Notes: a model not told the origin generated them from the sequence alone. 64,000 nt of DNA from Ifrita kowaldi (GCA_013398055.1 VZRS01012009.1:60258-124257); one strand, 5' to 3'. Counted from the first letter of the stretch, positions 36,201 through 49,732 are shown. Program-made: numbers and translations.

Positions 36201-38790
36201 CATTACTGAACTCTGTAGGGAAAACATGCTCACTTCAAAGGGTAACTCTGCCAGGTTCTCCTGTGCGTGCCTCAGGGACAGGATTTGAGCTGCACCACCA
36301 CAGCCACGAGGCTTCCAGCCAGCTGGGCAAGCACCTCCTTGTCCTTGTTGTACAGCAGGGTGAGAGAGGAAGGACCAAACCAAACCACAGGAGAATGGCA
36401 GAACTAGCAAAGGAGGGAAAAAACAAGCAGAGAGAGGAATGTCATCCATGCCAGCAAATCAGTGAAGCATATGGAAACTGCATTTAAGGCACAAAGGGTG
36501 TGTAAGGAGTTGGTATAACCAGATGGCTGAAGAGCAAGGAGAGAGCAATTCCAAATAGTAAGGGAAACAGGGAACAGAGAAAGGAATTAAGGATTATGAA
36601 CTTCATATTGAAAAGGGCAAAGAGAATTTAACAGGAAATCTACAGCAGTAGTTACAAAAATTACAAAAAAAAAAGTGAAAAACCACATCAGTAGATGTTA
36701 GAACTGAGCCAGGAATTTGCCTTTCCCACCTGGGGAGAGATACCAGTGCTGAGGAGGATCTCCCACAGATGTGGCAGCAGGGTCCAGGAGAGCAGAAGCA
36801 GAGCCTGGCCAGGCCAGAAGGACAGATTTGGGATGAGGAACATGTTTGAGTCCTTCAGGGCTGGGCTCAGGGCCTGGCTTCCTCAGACACCAAATTGGGT
36901 ATTTCCCTTTTGTGTGCCTTCATCTCCCATTAATAAAATTCAGATAGAACCATCTCTATCCATTCTGTGTCTCTGTCTGACAGATATTTGTGTGATTCCA
37001 GCCAGCAGTGAGGTCCTGGTCTAGCTACAGACACAGCTGCAGATCCCAATAAAGCAACCATTAGAGTACTCAGTATTGGAATGGAAGACTTAAAATACAT
37101 GTATTTCTTGATAAATACATGTAGCACTTAAATCACTCAATTGCACACAGCATTTACTCATAGCTTTGGATTTATTCACCTTTTTGCCAGCTGGTTTCAG
37201 AAAAATAACCTTTAAGTGCACAACAGCAAGGGCTTCACAAGGTAAGAAGGAAATGCTAATTGGTTTCATCCTTTTGTGCAACAATCCATCCAAAGTTAAT
37301 TAGAATAGGTTTGCTTTTTCCTCGCAGAAATAATCCATAGGAAAGACTGATGGGCAGAGCAGGCTGCATGCTGCACAAAGGTGGTAGGATTTAAGTGATT
37401 CCGAGCTGTGCTCCCAGAACTCCGTAGCCTTCAGGCATCTATCTGGTCTTTCTCTGTGGATGGAATAATTAGGGCTTGAGTGAAAACCCCAGCGGTGAAA
37501 CCTGATAAGAAGTTAATCTTCTGGGCACCACGTGGGCCAAGAGAGATGTACCTCAAAAGTCCAATTAGCAAAGGCTTCCCGTCCCAGGCTGTGCCACAGC
37601 CTTGCTCAGCCCTGAAAAAGAGCTGAGGAGCAGCAGCTCAGGGGTTCACGAGCCCCTCACACATCACAGGGCTGAGGAGCACTTTGTCCCCATCTCACCT
37701 CTCCTGGTGACCTTCACACTGCCACGTAAATCCCACAGATTCACACATCTCTGGAAACAGGCTTCACCTCAGAACCTTCAGCCACACTGGGTACAGACAC
37801 CAGCTAAGGTTTTCTCACTGACTGGGGAGCCCCACAGAGGGTATTTGTCAATAGAACCCGACCCAGGTCTCTTGGACCCTCTGACCAAGGCCAAGCAAGC
37901 AGAATTTGGGTGAAATCTGTGTCATCCCAATCACAGAACCCAAAAGCATTACAGCAAGCTCAGCCCCTTGCAGCCATGCATGAGCAAAGTGAGAAAATGA
38001 TAAGGTTTGATTTCCCGTCATCTGTTAAGAGGAGATGAAAAAGTTCTTGGCTGTTGGAAAAGCACTGCAGATCTGGAAAAGAGAGTGCTCAGCACCTGTG
38101 CTTTACAAGGCAGAGGTCCTTTCCTTTATGGGAGGAAAGCACCTCCCTAATAGCCAAAGGAATGCTGAGGCACAGCACCCAAGGGCCCTACAAACTCCCC
38201 TCAATTTAGGGATATTAAAGAGCAAATCCCAGTTTCAAGAGGGGTGCAGGGCATGGAAACTGCTGCCGAGGAATTTAAGTGGTTTCCCCAGACCAAGCGA
38301 CTGTAGCATGACTATGATGGAAGGAGTTAATAGACACTGAAATTGTTTTATTAGGTAGATTTGCCAGAATTTACTGATTATTAAACCTCATTAGCCAGGG
38401 ACTTGTACTCCGTGTTCTTCCCCAGTTGCTGCCTGCTGCCTGCTGGATACACGGAGGGATGCTGGAGAGATTATTTCTAAGCCCTTCCCCCTTCCCTCTC
38501 CCCTCCTCTTCCAGGACCACATTGGCAGTCCCGGGGGAAAGAGAGGAGAGCCAGGGAGAGGGCAGGATCCACCAGCTCTCCCTCAGCATCTTTCAGCAGG
38601 AAGCCCCAGGAGCCCAGGAGAGGAGCTGCCCCTCAGGACACCTCCGCCGAGGATCCCTTAGCACAACATATGTTACATGAACACGCACGGCTGCTTTCCC
38701 CTTCCAGGAAAGCAGGAGAGAAGGAGGAAGAGGAAAGAGACAGCCAGCTCCAGAGTGCTCCAGCGATTTCCCATGTAATCAACACTGGAC
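33243..38790. other. Intergenic spacer upstream of KCNG4
   Basis: No coding exon was recognised. A single N at 34015 has no duplicated flanks. A run of 11 C lies at 35305..35315. The AT-rich stretch at about 34.6-35.6 kb looks like quiet spacer, and conserved non-coding elements could sit here but cannot be judged without alignment. Confidence 0.5.
34015..34015. other. Single N, flanks not duplicated
   Basis: Unlike the other single N characters, the sequences on either side do not match each other, so this is either a join without overlap or an ambiguous base. Confidence 0.6.
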
Positions 38791-38953
38791 AGCCCCGCCA
38801 GGAGCTCCTGCCGGACCCTGCTCCGTGTGCGGCATGTGAGCATCACCTGCGGGGCAGCCTGGCTCCCGGCAGCTGCCCCTGCTCGGCGCCGGAGTGACTT
38901 GGGGCAACTCTCCTTGCAGTGCTCGCACCTCGCTGACTTGGGGTAAGAAGCGC
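38791..38953 (+). promoter_or_regulatory. KCNG4: CpG-rich block, candidate KCNG4 promoter / first exon
   Basis: I count about 12 CpG dinucleotides in 160 bases, starting about 0.85 kb upstream of the start of translation. A strong donor-like site, TTGGG|GTAAGAAG, has its GT at 38943..38944. It would pair in a simple way with the acceptor at 39696..39697 to splice out a 0.75-kb 5' UTR intron. Vertebrate KCNG4 transcripts generally have a non-coding first exon. No TATA box was identified, and the transcription start is not defined by the sequence. Confidence 0.4.
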
Positions 38954-39697
38954 TTTTTAATCTCTAGTGACTACGGACAAAACCAGGGGTTTGTCCCTGA
39001 AAGGAGGCGGGGAGTGCTTCAGTTGCTGCCCCGCTCCCAGCTCATAAAACACCTTCTGCCTGCTTAACAAAGTTTTCTCCGCCTTTGGCAAAGGTTCCCC
39101 TCCAACTTCTGAGCAATTCGCGGCGGCACGAGCTCGGGTTGATAACAATAATCATCATTTAGACAGCACTTTCCCACTTAAGGCATTTTGTAAACCTCTC
39201 CCAGCTAATCCTTGCAATCCCCCCGAGAGGCAGAACGGGCGTGCAGCGAGAGGCAGAGGAACCACGATCTGAGCAGTCCAGTTAAAGCAATTAGGAACTT
39301 TGCATCCAGCTGATGGCAGGTAATTGACCACTCCGTCTCTAAGAACTATTAAGCAGCTTAGTTGAGTTAGCGCGTGGTTAAGGGTTTATAGAAATAAGAA
39401 AGCGAAGAGACAACGACCGGGAAATACCGATCTAACGATGCCCTAGACCTGCCGGGGAAGAGCCCGAGGTGTTCCCGGTTGGATTTGCAGGCATCCGAGC
39501 CTCGGTGATAATTATGAATGAGGCTGTAGCTCTGCTCCGTGCCTGTGTTGCCAGACAACCAATGAGGCTGCAAAGCAAAGCTCATTCACAGGCTGCAGGT
39601 TTCGGGAAGAAGCACAGAGGTGACTTTTACTTACAAAACAGGAACTCATTCATTTTGTGGTTGAGGAAAGTGGCTGGAAACACCTTTTCTCTTGCAG

Positions 39698-39795
39698 TAA
39701 CCTCTGCTATGTTTTTTCCTCCTCCCTGTATCTTCTGGCTGACAGATCCCCCTGCTCTGATGCCGTTCTGGATGTCCCGGTGAGAACTCTTAGAG
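39698..39795 (+). other. KCNG4: Candidate 5' UTR part of KCNG4 coding exon 1
   Basis: The acceptor CCTTTTCTCTTGCAG ends at 39697. A second acceptor with a long pyrimidine tract ends at 39745 (GGCTGACAG), so the UTR start could be either. An in-frame TGA at 39781..39783 lies four codons before the ATG, which fixes the downstream ATG as the start. Confidence 0.4.
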
Positions 39796-40545
39796 ATGCC
39801 TATTCTCTCCAGAGGCAGTGACCAAGACTATAGCAACATTAGCTACAACTCCTGTAATTCCTTGAGCCACCTCCTTCCCATCTGCGTGGAAACCCCTTCT
39901 GTCAAGGGCGTCCATTACCAGAGAGCCAGGAGGATTTACCACCCTGACCAAGTGTCTGCGGTCGACCTAAAGACAGAGATCATGATCAATGTTGGAGGCA
40001 TCAAGTACCTGCTGCCTTGGAGTACTTTGGATGAGTTTCCCCTGACCAGACTGAGCAAACTAAAGCTTTGCAGCAGCTACGAGGAAATCATCCAGCTGTG
40101 TGACGATTACGATGAAGACACCCACGAGTTCTTCTTTGACAGGAACCCCAACGCTTTTGGGATGATTGTCAGCTTCCTAGCAGCGGGGAAGCTGATGCTC
40201 TTGAGAGACATGTGTGCCTTGTCTTTCCAGGAGGAGCTGAGGTACTGGGGCATTGAGGAATCCAACCTGGAGAACTGCTGCTTTCGGAAACTGTTCCAGA
40301 AACTGCAGGAGCTGGCTGAGATACGCAAGGAAGAGGAGCTCCGGAGGAGCAAGGAAGCTTCGTGTGTCTTGGCTGAGAAAACCAGATTTGGACAGTTCAT
40401 GAACAGACTCAGAGATATGGTGGAAAATCCCCAGTCAGGACTGCCAGGCAAAGTCTTTGCTTGTCTCTCCATCCTCTTTGTGGCCACCACAGCTGTAAGC
40501 CTTTGTGTGAGCACAATGCCAGACTTAAGAGCTGAAGAAGACAGG
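39796..40545 (+). CDS. KCNG4: KCNG4 coding exon 1 (Kv6.4, residues 1-250)
   Basis: It encodes the cytoplasmic N-terminus, the T1 tetramerisation domain and S1 of Kv6.4, a silent Kv subunit that (family knowledge) forms channels only with Kv2 partners and shifts their inactivation. The KCNG4-specific VETPSVKG is at residues 31-38. T1 runs about 61-165 with INVGGIKYLLPWSTLDEFPL and FFFDRNP. The linker ends in MVENPQSGLPGKVFACLS, and S1 is about 219-240. The start has G at -3 and an in-frame stop four codons upstream. The donor is ACAGG|GTAAGT, leaving phase 0 after residue 250. KCNG1 and KCNG3 are excluded by the N-terminal motif and by LCDDYDED. Reading on into the intron would add 25 codons and stop at 40623. 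Confidence 0.97.
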
Positions 40546-43414
40546 GTAAGTCAGCCCTTTTTAACTGGTCTAACCCCAGAATTAATGAAACAGTCTGTGA
40601 CAGAAAACGCAGCAGTGGCTTAAATTAGTTCTATAATTTTCAAAGTGATATCATGTTAAGAATAATGGGAACAAATATGGTACTGACTTTTAGCTAAAAT
40701 ACAAGAAAGCTTTTGGACAGAGCAGATATTTCAGCTCTCCAATATAGGACTGCTTTTCCTTCTTGAGAAGCAGCTGCCAGTGTAAGATTAACTTGTTAGC
40801 ACTGAGACTCTCAAACTGACATTGTGGAGTTTCCAAGATGCTTCACTCTCTGGTTACAAGCAGTCTCTCCTTTGGACACATCAGCTACAGAGATATTTTC
40901 CTCTGACATCTTTACTTTTAAAACAGCTGGCTACCTTCCCTTGTGATAAAACATTCAGACGCTTAAAGAGGAAGAAATATTAATGAATTTTTATATGTTA
41001 CATTTCAGAAGTTGCATCAAGACTGAAGGATGAGAGGCAGATAAAGTATTTTTGCACATGCTGCTACTTAAAAGCTGTGCCTCCAAAAATCACAATTCCA
41101 TGCTTGAGAGAATCCTGTATTTGCCCCACATATATGTAAATGTTGTAGGGGCAATACCAAACACTATCTGAACTGCTAACTGCATTTAAACCCTTCTCAA
41201 AGAACTCATCCACATTAATTCAGGGCAAAAAAATCAAGCCTGCATCACACATGAAGGATCTTCTCTATAACATTGCTGTAAATATTTCAGCATTTAAAAG
41301 ATTTATTTTTGCAATAATAAACCAGAGGAAAGTAAGAATCCAAAGTTATTTCAGCTGTGGCAGTGTCCAAATTCATCAAATAACCTTGACTAATTTCTAT
41401 CATGAATCCTGCTCTTTGTTTGCAAATTGCCCTTCCAAAAGTGCTGAGGAAATCTGTGTGAAATAAACCCCCTGCCCCAACCCCTGCTGTAAGACAAGAC
41501 ACTCCTCAGAGTGTCACTTACTGATGAACAAAGTCATTTTTACATTTCTAGCACAGCCTGGTGTGCACAGTGCAAAAATTTTACTGCTCAAGCCGTTGGT
41601 CAAAGCAGCTTTGTCATGGTTAAAATGTGTCCTGACATTTGATGTCTTTGAGTAAAACTGAGGACTGCACAGAAGGCTGAAATCTAAGATCATTCCCCGT
41701 CCCATTTTAACCCCTTGGATACTAACTTCCATCTGCTCAGGAAGGCTCTAACCTTTCAGGAATAAGCCTGGTGCTCTTGCAGCCTTGCTCAGCTATTACT
41801 TTTTGGCTGAAAAAAGGAAAAACTGTGTTCACAGGAAAAGCTGTTAACACTGTTCCAATGCTTCTTCCAAGGAAGTACTTCAAATATAGAACATCCTTCT
41901 TCCAGCTCAATGTACAAACACTACAAACTCTGCTGCAGCAAGTGCTTCCTACTAACTTTGTTAATGGAAGTGCCTCGATGATTTTATCTTCATTTCCCAA
42001 CCACTGCAGAAAAAAGCTTTGATAAATAAATCCCATGCAAAAGAACCAGCACATGAGCAGAGCTGAGCTAGATGTAAGAGGCTGTGTGTTTTAAAAATAA
42101 TGAACTCAGTTAGAAAGAAAAGTATGCTGAGGGTTCTGAGTGTGTCTGGGAGCTGCAGTGAAGCTGCTGCTCCTGGATTTCCTATAAAACACGGATGACA
42201 TTGCCACTTAAGAGATTTGCATATATACCACTACTTTAAAAACAAGCAAACTGCATCAAAACAAGCTCGAAAAATGGGTTGTTTCAAGTGCAGGGGGGAG
42301 GATGAAGGATGAACTGGAGGAAAGGACCACATTTGTCCAAATATTTGGAAACATTCCATAGTTTACACTCACAGCACCAGCCTAATGCACTTTGTCATCG
42401 TGCCCCAGCAGCACAGAGCACTAAAAGTCCTATTCTTTGAATTATGTGATGCTCTGCCAGAGGAAACAGAGGGGAATATATGAGACAGAATACTCATGCC
42501 TTGTGGGAAAGCAGGGAGTCTGAACTACTAAAGAGCAGTTTCTGCATCCCTAGATTCCCATCCCTAAATTCTTAGCCTGCAACAACTAAGATTTTCTTAC
42601 TGGGATCTCAAAAGAGCATTTGAACTAGAACTGGACAGATAACTCCGTGAAGTTAATTGACTAAAATTAGGACTTCTTGGCTGCAGCTGAGTCATACTTA
42701 GCAAATTGCAACTCTCCGTTGATTTGTAACTCAGAACTGTTCACTGACCTCAGAAAGTGACTGCAAGGTGGGATCACATTTACCAGGAACCTGAGACAGT
42801 CATGCAGGACCTGAATTTTTTCCTTTTTGGGCTGAACACAAAGATGATTTGGTATCTGTTTGCTCAGTGACAGAAAACAGTCAAATTCCTTCACAAAGTT
42901 TCTGAACAACCTGCAATTCCACACCTGAATTCAAAAATGCCCTATCCTGAGGTTTATTCAATTCTGACTTGAAGCTTGGCAAAGCCTCTGTGGTAAATGT
43001 CCTTAAAAGTGCTGCAAGGATCCATTTTCCAATGCCACCAACACTGGAAATTGAATTTATCCATATTATCCATTCTGAAAAACAGACAAAAAAGACTTTA
43101 CCTCTGCTGCACATGTACCACTCTAGGGTCCTGTTCCTCCTCGTCACAGCCTCATTAAGAGAGTGGAAACTGGCTGGACTCCAGCTCAGGAAGGATCAGA
43201 GTGAAAAAAAAGAAAGGAAAAAAAAAGGAAAAATAATGCAAGGTGACTTCCACTTCACTCACTTGGCTCAGAGGCTGCTGATCCCACCCTGCAGGCACAG
43301 CAGATCCCTTGTCCTTTCAGCAGCTGCTGAACCACGTCTGCTCAGAAGGGAGAAAAGCTGCCTGGGCAGGCAGAAGAGCAACCAGGAGTCCTCACTAAGC
43401 GAGGGAAAGTGAAA

Positions 43415-43580
43415 ACTCCGGTCTGCCTCCGGGAGAGGGAGGGCAGGGAGCCAAGAGAGAGCATCTGCATCAGGGAAACCCAGTCACCCTGGCAACCAGA
43501 GGGGAGGGAAGGAGCCATCGCCAGGGGCAGCAGAGGGGAGCGGAGGGCGAGCTTCCAGTCAGGAATGCAGCTGAAAGCGA
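43415..43580. promoter_or_regulatory. Intronic GC-rich patch with RFX X-box
   Basis: A G/C-rich, moderately CpG-containing patch stands out from the AT-rich intron. At 43483..43496 it contains GTCACCCTGGCAAC, a perfect match to the X-box consensus GTNRCC-N(0-3)-RGYAAC bound by RFX factors. The patch could be an enhancer or alternative promoter. A chance match of this quality in 64 kb is quite possible. Confidence 0.3.
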
Positions 43581-44282
43581 AATAAAGGAGGAGTTGCTGT
43601 ACCTGGCATCGTGCACACGCTCCAGAATATGTTAAATGCCGTTTAGGAACCTCTTCTGCAAAGGAAAACACAGAGATTTGGGCAAACAATTCTGTAAGTT
43701 TATATCACATATGCACATGCCGTGAATCCCCACCCAGAGAGAACAGCCCCAGGTGAATGGTGAGCCAAAAGTTCAGCAAAACTGTAGAGCAGCAAATGAA
43801 CAGCTCTGGTGAGCTCAAGTTTAAGTCTGACCATGACATAAATGCACAAAAAGTTTTATCATTGATGAGGCTAAGGAAAGAGGAGTCATCAGTAACAAGG
43901 TTATGTTATTTAGGCATAAAACAATGGAATTATCACGTTCTCCGGGGGCAATATATCCTTGTCCATGGCATTTGCATCTGTTCTTTATGGAGATCAAACT
44001 GTCTTGGGTAAAAACAAGCAGATTTAATGTCATCAGCAGGTAGTAATCGAGGCACGTAGAGATAGAAAAAAGGCATATTTGGAGGTGAGGAAATCTGATA
44101 TTGATCTGATCAGGCAGAACTGCAAACCTGAACTGGAGACCAAGCACACAGGACAGGGAAGCTGAAGAGACAAAATTCACCAGTATTACCCTCAAATGAA
44201 AGAATTCAGATCATCCCACCAGAGACAAGGCAGAAGTCCCATCAAAGTCCCCCAAAAGTCCCAGTCCCACACAAGAGTGGAA

Positions 44283-44541
44283 GGAGTGAAAGCTCCTCTG
44301 CACCCAGACCCAGAGGAAAGCCAAAGCACAGGGGTTGAAATTAAACCTTTGGATAAGCTGAGATACATGAAACCACACCAAAAAGAGATAGAAATACAGA
44401 TTTCTAACTTTTAGTAGAAATATATGCTAAGTGCTTTAAACATCGAAAAGCTGCAGCAGAGACCTTAAACACAGTTCTTGCTGCAGCAGTGTTACCTTTT
44501 CACAGAATTTCTTGGCTTTAGACAAAACCTAGAACAATCAG
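44283..44541 (+). repeat. Dispersed repeat, copy 2
   Basis: Homologous to 7803..8073 and in the same orientation, with a constant offset of 36480 over the first 120 bases. Shared words include CAGAGGAAAGCCAAAGCACA, GAGATACATGA and GCTGCAGCAGAG. It lacks the 52-bp duplication and the LTR-like tail found with copy 1. Both copies can be translated in one frame to similar short peptides containing PEESQST, so a decayed coding part of a retroelement is possible. Confidence 0.65.
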
Positions 44542-47500
44542 GATCTAAGGGGGGGTCACTGAAACAGTCACTGCTCAGCACACCCAACCCAGTGGAAGAA
44601 AACATCATTAAACCAGAAAACTGCAGAATAAAAGCACTGCAGAAGGGCCTGGAGAGGGAGAACACTTTGAAGAACTCTTGGGATTTTCCTTAGGACGAGA
44701 CATTTCGTTTAATGAGTCCCTAAAATTGGCATCCTCTAGAGAAATGACTCAGCAGAAAAGCTACAGCAAGGTCTGTGCTTGGGGAAGGCAGCAAATTAAG
44801 GTCAGGGGGAAGAAAACCTCCAGATATTTCCATTCCCTGACCTTGTTACTACTAATTTTTGTATTTGCTCTTAACTGACCTTGAGAAGCTTGAAATTGCT
44901 TTAGGTATTTTATAGGACCTAACGAAACATGACCGACATGAGCTGCAACCACTGTTGTTTCATGTGAAGATTTTATCCTGAAACTCACAATACTCATTTT
45001 TTTTAAAGCTTCTTTTCCTGGGATCATTTGATTATGTGAAAACCAAATTCCTTTTAAAAGAGTTAGTTTCTAGCCTCTGGTTGCACTTAAAATCCAGAAA
45101 ACATGAACAGATGAGGAGAATCCAGAACTTAACACATAGAACCACTTTTAAATTATTTTTTTTTGTTCCACACCATTATTCTAGAGGCCCTGATTATTTT
45201 TTTCCATGCTTGATATTGCTGAAGTTTTCTGTATGATACCAAAGAATATTTGGCTTGCACACTGGAGGAAGCTGCCAAGAAACAGGTTTTCTTTAAAACT
45301 GGAATAATTTTACTTTACAGAGGGAAAAACCCAATTTATTTGCCTTACTGTGAAGAGAAAGAAAATGCAATGTTCATTTAAAGTGTAAGACTATAAAGGC
45401 GTATGTGTACATGCCCAGCTATAAATACGCTGCTATATACATATGACTTGAAATTACTTGGAACAAAATAAAGCTTTGGCTTTATTGCATCTGCTTAAGC
45501 ACTTTATTCTGGGTTCTTATCATGCCACTTTCTGCAGACAATCCCTCTCCTAAATTATCCAAGAATCCAGGGCAATTCTGATTCCTTCTGATCATTTTGA
45601 TCAGCAAGGAGAGTAGGAAAATATGCTTCACTGGAGCACCAAAAATCTCCTGGTTTAGGTGTACTCAGCAAAGCAGAACCCAGCTGATTTATGTGCTTCA
45701 TGGACTGAATTAGTTAAATTAATAATGATTGAAGATAGATTAAATAAGAAGCCATTAAACAACAGAAATCAGAATATTCAAGCCTGGGATTTGATATATA
45801 TTTATTTATAAATTATTGGGATCTTTATGGGATCTGCCTTTTTTTTGACGTCAGAAACACCAGGAGCTTTGACCTTGAAACTGCACTTTTACGTTAAGAC
45901 TCTGATTTCAGAGTTCCACATGATAAGTGCCCATTTCCCAGGCACCCACACCCAGAATTGCATAACTCAGCACTGAGCCTGTTCTGCCCAACGCTGGTAA
46001 AGTTCACATCCCTTCAGCCCTGCTCTCCTCGGCCACTGCGGGGGTGCTCACTGCTGACCATCTGGGCCCCAGCTCACCCCCCCTGCCACACAAAATAAGT
46101 GTCTGCACAAACTCCTGACCCTCCAGGGAGGGAAAGGAGCCTGCCTGGCTTTCCAAAGGCATGGCCCAGTGTTCACAAAGCACAGTCAGACATTATCAGT
46201 TTGCCTCATGCTCATCCCCTTTTGGCTGAGTCCCAGCAGCGCTCAGGCTCCGAGCTTTGCACGCCATCCCGGGGGGACACCCAGCTGCTCCAGCTGTTCC
46301 AGCTGCTCTGCACTGGGCACTGCACCAACAGCTGTGCCAGCACGTGTGTCCCTCAGTGGGAACTGGGATTTCTTTCCCCTCTTGCTGCTTTGAGGGTTGT
46401 AATAGTTACAATGGGGCCGAAGCCTGTTCACTCTCCTCAAGGGGCTCAGCACAGATGAGTGTTTAATAAACGCCTTCTTTGGGAAGATGGGTGTTCCCTT
46501 TCACGGAGCCATTCCATCTCTGCAAAACTCTGTTTGAAGCAAATTCATCCTCCAAGTTCCTTCCCACAGTGTCAGCACCTCCTCCTAGCACCAGTATTTT
46601 CCCTAATAACAGATTCAACCATATTGGGGACCCCTTGTACTCCCTGTACTACACAGTTACAATAAGAAGGAATTTCTGCCCCAAAGAATTTACAGTGCAG
46701 TGAAAAAAGAAACAAAGAAACAGTAACAGGGCAAATGCTTTGACCAGCAGCAAAACTGTCAGTGGAAGCTTATCCTCCCAAGTCCCAGATAAACTCCGTG
46801 TCGTTTCGATTATACCGCTCTTCACAGTTACAAAATTAAGTCTGCCAGATTCCTTACTAGAAAAACAAGAAAAAGTTCATTCTTTCTCACCTTTCCCCTT
46901 TATTCTTTCTCACCTGTCCCCTAACACCAACACTCTGGAGTCACCAACTGCTTTAAATCAAATTCAGATTCTTCAGACTGACTCTCACAGTGTTTGCAGA
47001 CTAAGGACCCAAGTTTAAAAGTTAATTGAAACATTTTATTTTAGGTACGCTTCTGCCCCAGCGGGGATAATTATTTGTTGGACACAGAGCAATAATTTCT
47101 TTATCTGTTCTTTCTAATGTCCACATTAATGCAATACCAGTATTATTTTAGTTTCCTCAAACGTTGTCGTTGTAGTAATTGTTTTCCTAAGGCCAGGCTT
47201 CCTTCCCATCAAATAGAACAAGTGGGAACTCATTGTGTTCTCAGAATACGCAGCACTGCTTTAACGAGCTCATCATTCCCTAAATCAGGTTAGAGTCTCT
47301 TTCTCAGCAGCCTGTAACCTTCTGATTTTATTGCATCAACCTGAAACCATAAATCCAGGTGCTGATGTGATCCATAACACAGGGTTTTCAAGCTCTCCCT
47401 ACCCATCATTTGATTCAGCAGAGCGTGGTTTAATTATTCAAGCAGCAGCGTCAATGCGGCCGCAGTGATTCAGCAGTACCTGCAGCACTGCAGCTGCCTC

Positions 47501-49732
47501 CCGGAGCTCAGGTACGCAGGGAACACGGACTGGCACCACATTTCCTGGCCAAGCCATCGCCTCACAGCCAAAAGGGATCTCTCCCCTGTGCCTGTTCATT
47601 TCCTGCTGCCAATGGGATGAGAACAGCCTGGAGCCAGCTGGGAACATTAGTTCCCTACACCGAGGTCTTGCTCTGCCTCTGCTCCTGCCTAACCCCTCTC
47701 TAGCCCCCTGTATTCCCACTGCCTTGGATCTGTGGGCAGGCAAGAGCATGAACCAAAGCTTGTTTCCCCAATATCCCATTAGTTCATATTTGCCCCACAG
47801 AGGGAATTGCTCAGGGAGAAGTTCTAGACCAGGATGCACTGCCCAGATTTAACTTTGAGAAGTGCAAAAGGCTGGAACACAGCCCCTGACCCAGGAAATG
47901 GCAACCTTGGGCTTAGAGAGGGAAATTGCTGCCAGTTTCACTTCTAAATCCTGCACCTAGAGGGCTGAATGATTTTGGCCAAAGGGCCAGGCTGCAGGAA
48001 GAGCAGTCGTGCTGGGATAAGTGCTGGACAGCGCAAGCTGGCAGAAGGCAGGCCGGGAGCCACGGTCCAGGCTGATCCCATCTGCTGCCACTCCAGTGGA
48101 CACTGGCCTCTGTCCACAAAGCAGTGTGTGCATCACAGGAAGGATCTGAGCAGCAACCTGACCGTGCCAAACAAAACCTGGGCCTGCCAGGATAAATTCA
48201 GCAGATGTGAACCGTGACCTCGCATCAGCCACGGAGCCGGGCACGCTCCTGGTGTGACCGGGGACGTGCTGGCAGTGTCCCTCCACTGCACAGGGATAAG
48301 GTCACAGGTCCTGTGATTATGGAAACTCCTTTAGGGCTCCAATAGAAAGGAACATATGCTCTGTGGGCTCCTTCCCCGCCTGGTTCTGGCTCCATCAGGT
48401 GTGGGTGACTGAGCACCAGAACAGCCTTTCCTCGGGAGCAATCGCTGCTGCATCTCGGGCGGAGCTGGCTGGGAACAGGGCTCAGATCCTTTCAGTCCAT
48501 TGCTCATTTGTTTTATGATGATGAGCCAGCTGGTTCCCATAAACATGCCCCGGGAATAACAGTGTTTGCACACAGTGCTTCAGTCATGACTTCTAGCTGG
48601 GTTCAAGGACTTCTATCAGCTTGGTTCATAAATAACACGAGGTGCCCTTCTCACAAGCGTGCTGTGGGAGCAGCATATATCCCTTGTGCTGAGGTACACA
48701 TTGATTTCCACTCTAAAGCTCTGGAAATATGGCATGATTGTGAAATAATCCAGATACTGATCAAGCTGGGCTTATTAGCAAAGTATTCTAAAAGCATTGG
48801 AGGAACTTTTGCTATTTAACTTGGGAATAGGTCATTTGACACAAGAAACACTTGGAATCACTGACATCATCCTGAGCAGTGTTCCCTGGCAAGCACAGGA
48901 AGGAGATCACGGGAAGTGCTGTAGTTTTGCTTGTTTCACATCTCAGACTCCACCCCGTTTATAGATGGCGGGAAATCCCAAATTACACACCACAGAAAAC
49001 AGGCTCAGATTGCTGCCAATAAACTTCCACTTAGAGTCGATCACACCAGGGGCAGAAAGTTGGTACCGATCCAATTTCATCCTCACACAGCTGCAGCTCT
49101 GCACTCCCAACATAATGGGAATAACAGGATTTTTTCACTCATGCTTCAGATGAAGAGGGAATAAAGGGCAAATATCCACTGCAAAAGGTATTGGGGTAAA
49201 TCTTTGGCAGCAGGAAACTAATTGGTGGGTCAGGTAATGATTCAGAACAAGTTTTTGGTTGTAAAGTGTCTTAGAGCGCAGAAATGTGGGACACAAATGA
49301 TCAGCACAGAGCAGACCCTGAAGGAACCAGAGTAGTTCCTTGGTGGTGTCATTTATCCAATAATAATAATAAAGTATTTTCTTGTCTAGAACACATAAAA
49401 AAGTGAGCAGGATCTGGAAACCAGCATGGATAGATGAGAGATGTATTCTGCAGGGGTAATTCTGATTCAGTCTCCCTGGGCATTACTAAAATTGTTGATG
49501 CACGTAAAGATATTTTGTTCACCAGATGGGATTTATACCTGTTGTAAGTTAGGTTAGCGCTGCACAACTCCGGCATCTGACTTTGCTTATTATCCTAGAT
49601 GCCATTACACTTTAATTGATGCTTCCTGGTGAACTAAGAGGCCAGGAAATTTATCTCTTTTTATCTTGTCAGTGGCACATATCTCAAGCACATTTAGCTG
49701 GAATTCACAATTAGTGAATCAATTTCTTTTTT

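Noticed and set aside
1..38790. Exons of WFDC1, the expected divergent neighbour of KCNG4
   Set aside because: No WAP-domain cysteine pattern or signal-peptide exon was recognised on the minus strand. The neighbour probably lies beyond the window.
42667..43147. Two overlapping minus-strand open frames in the KCNG4 intron with protein-like composition
   Set aside because: Both are under 90 codons, with no homology I can name and no exon borders in phase. They may be decayed repeat sequence, so a library search would decide.
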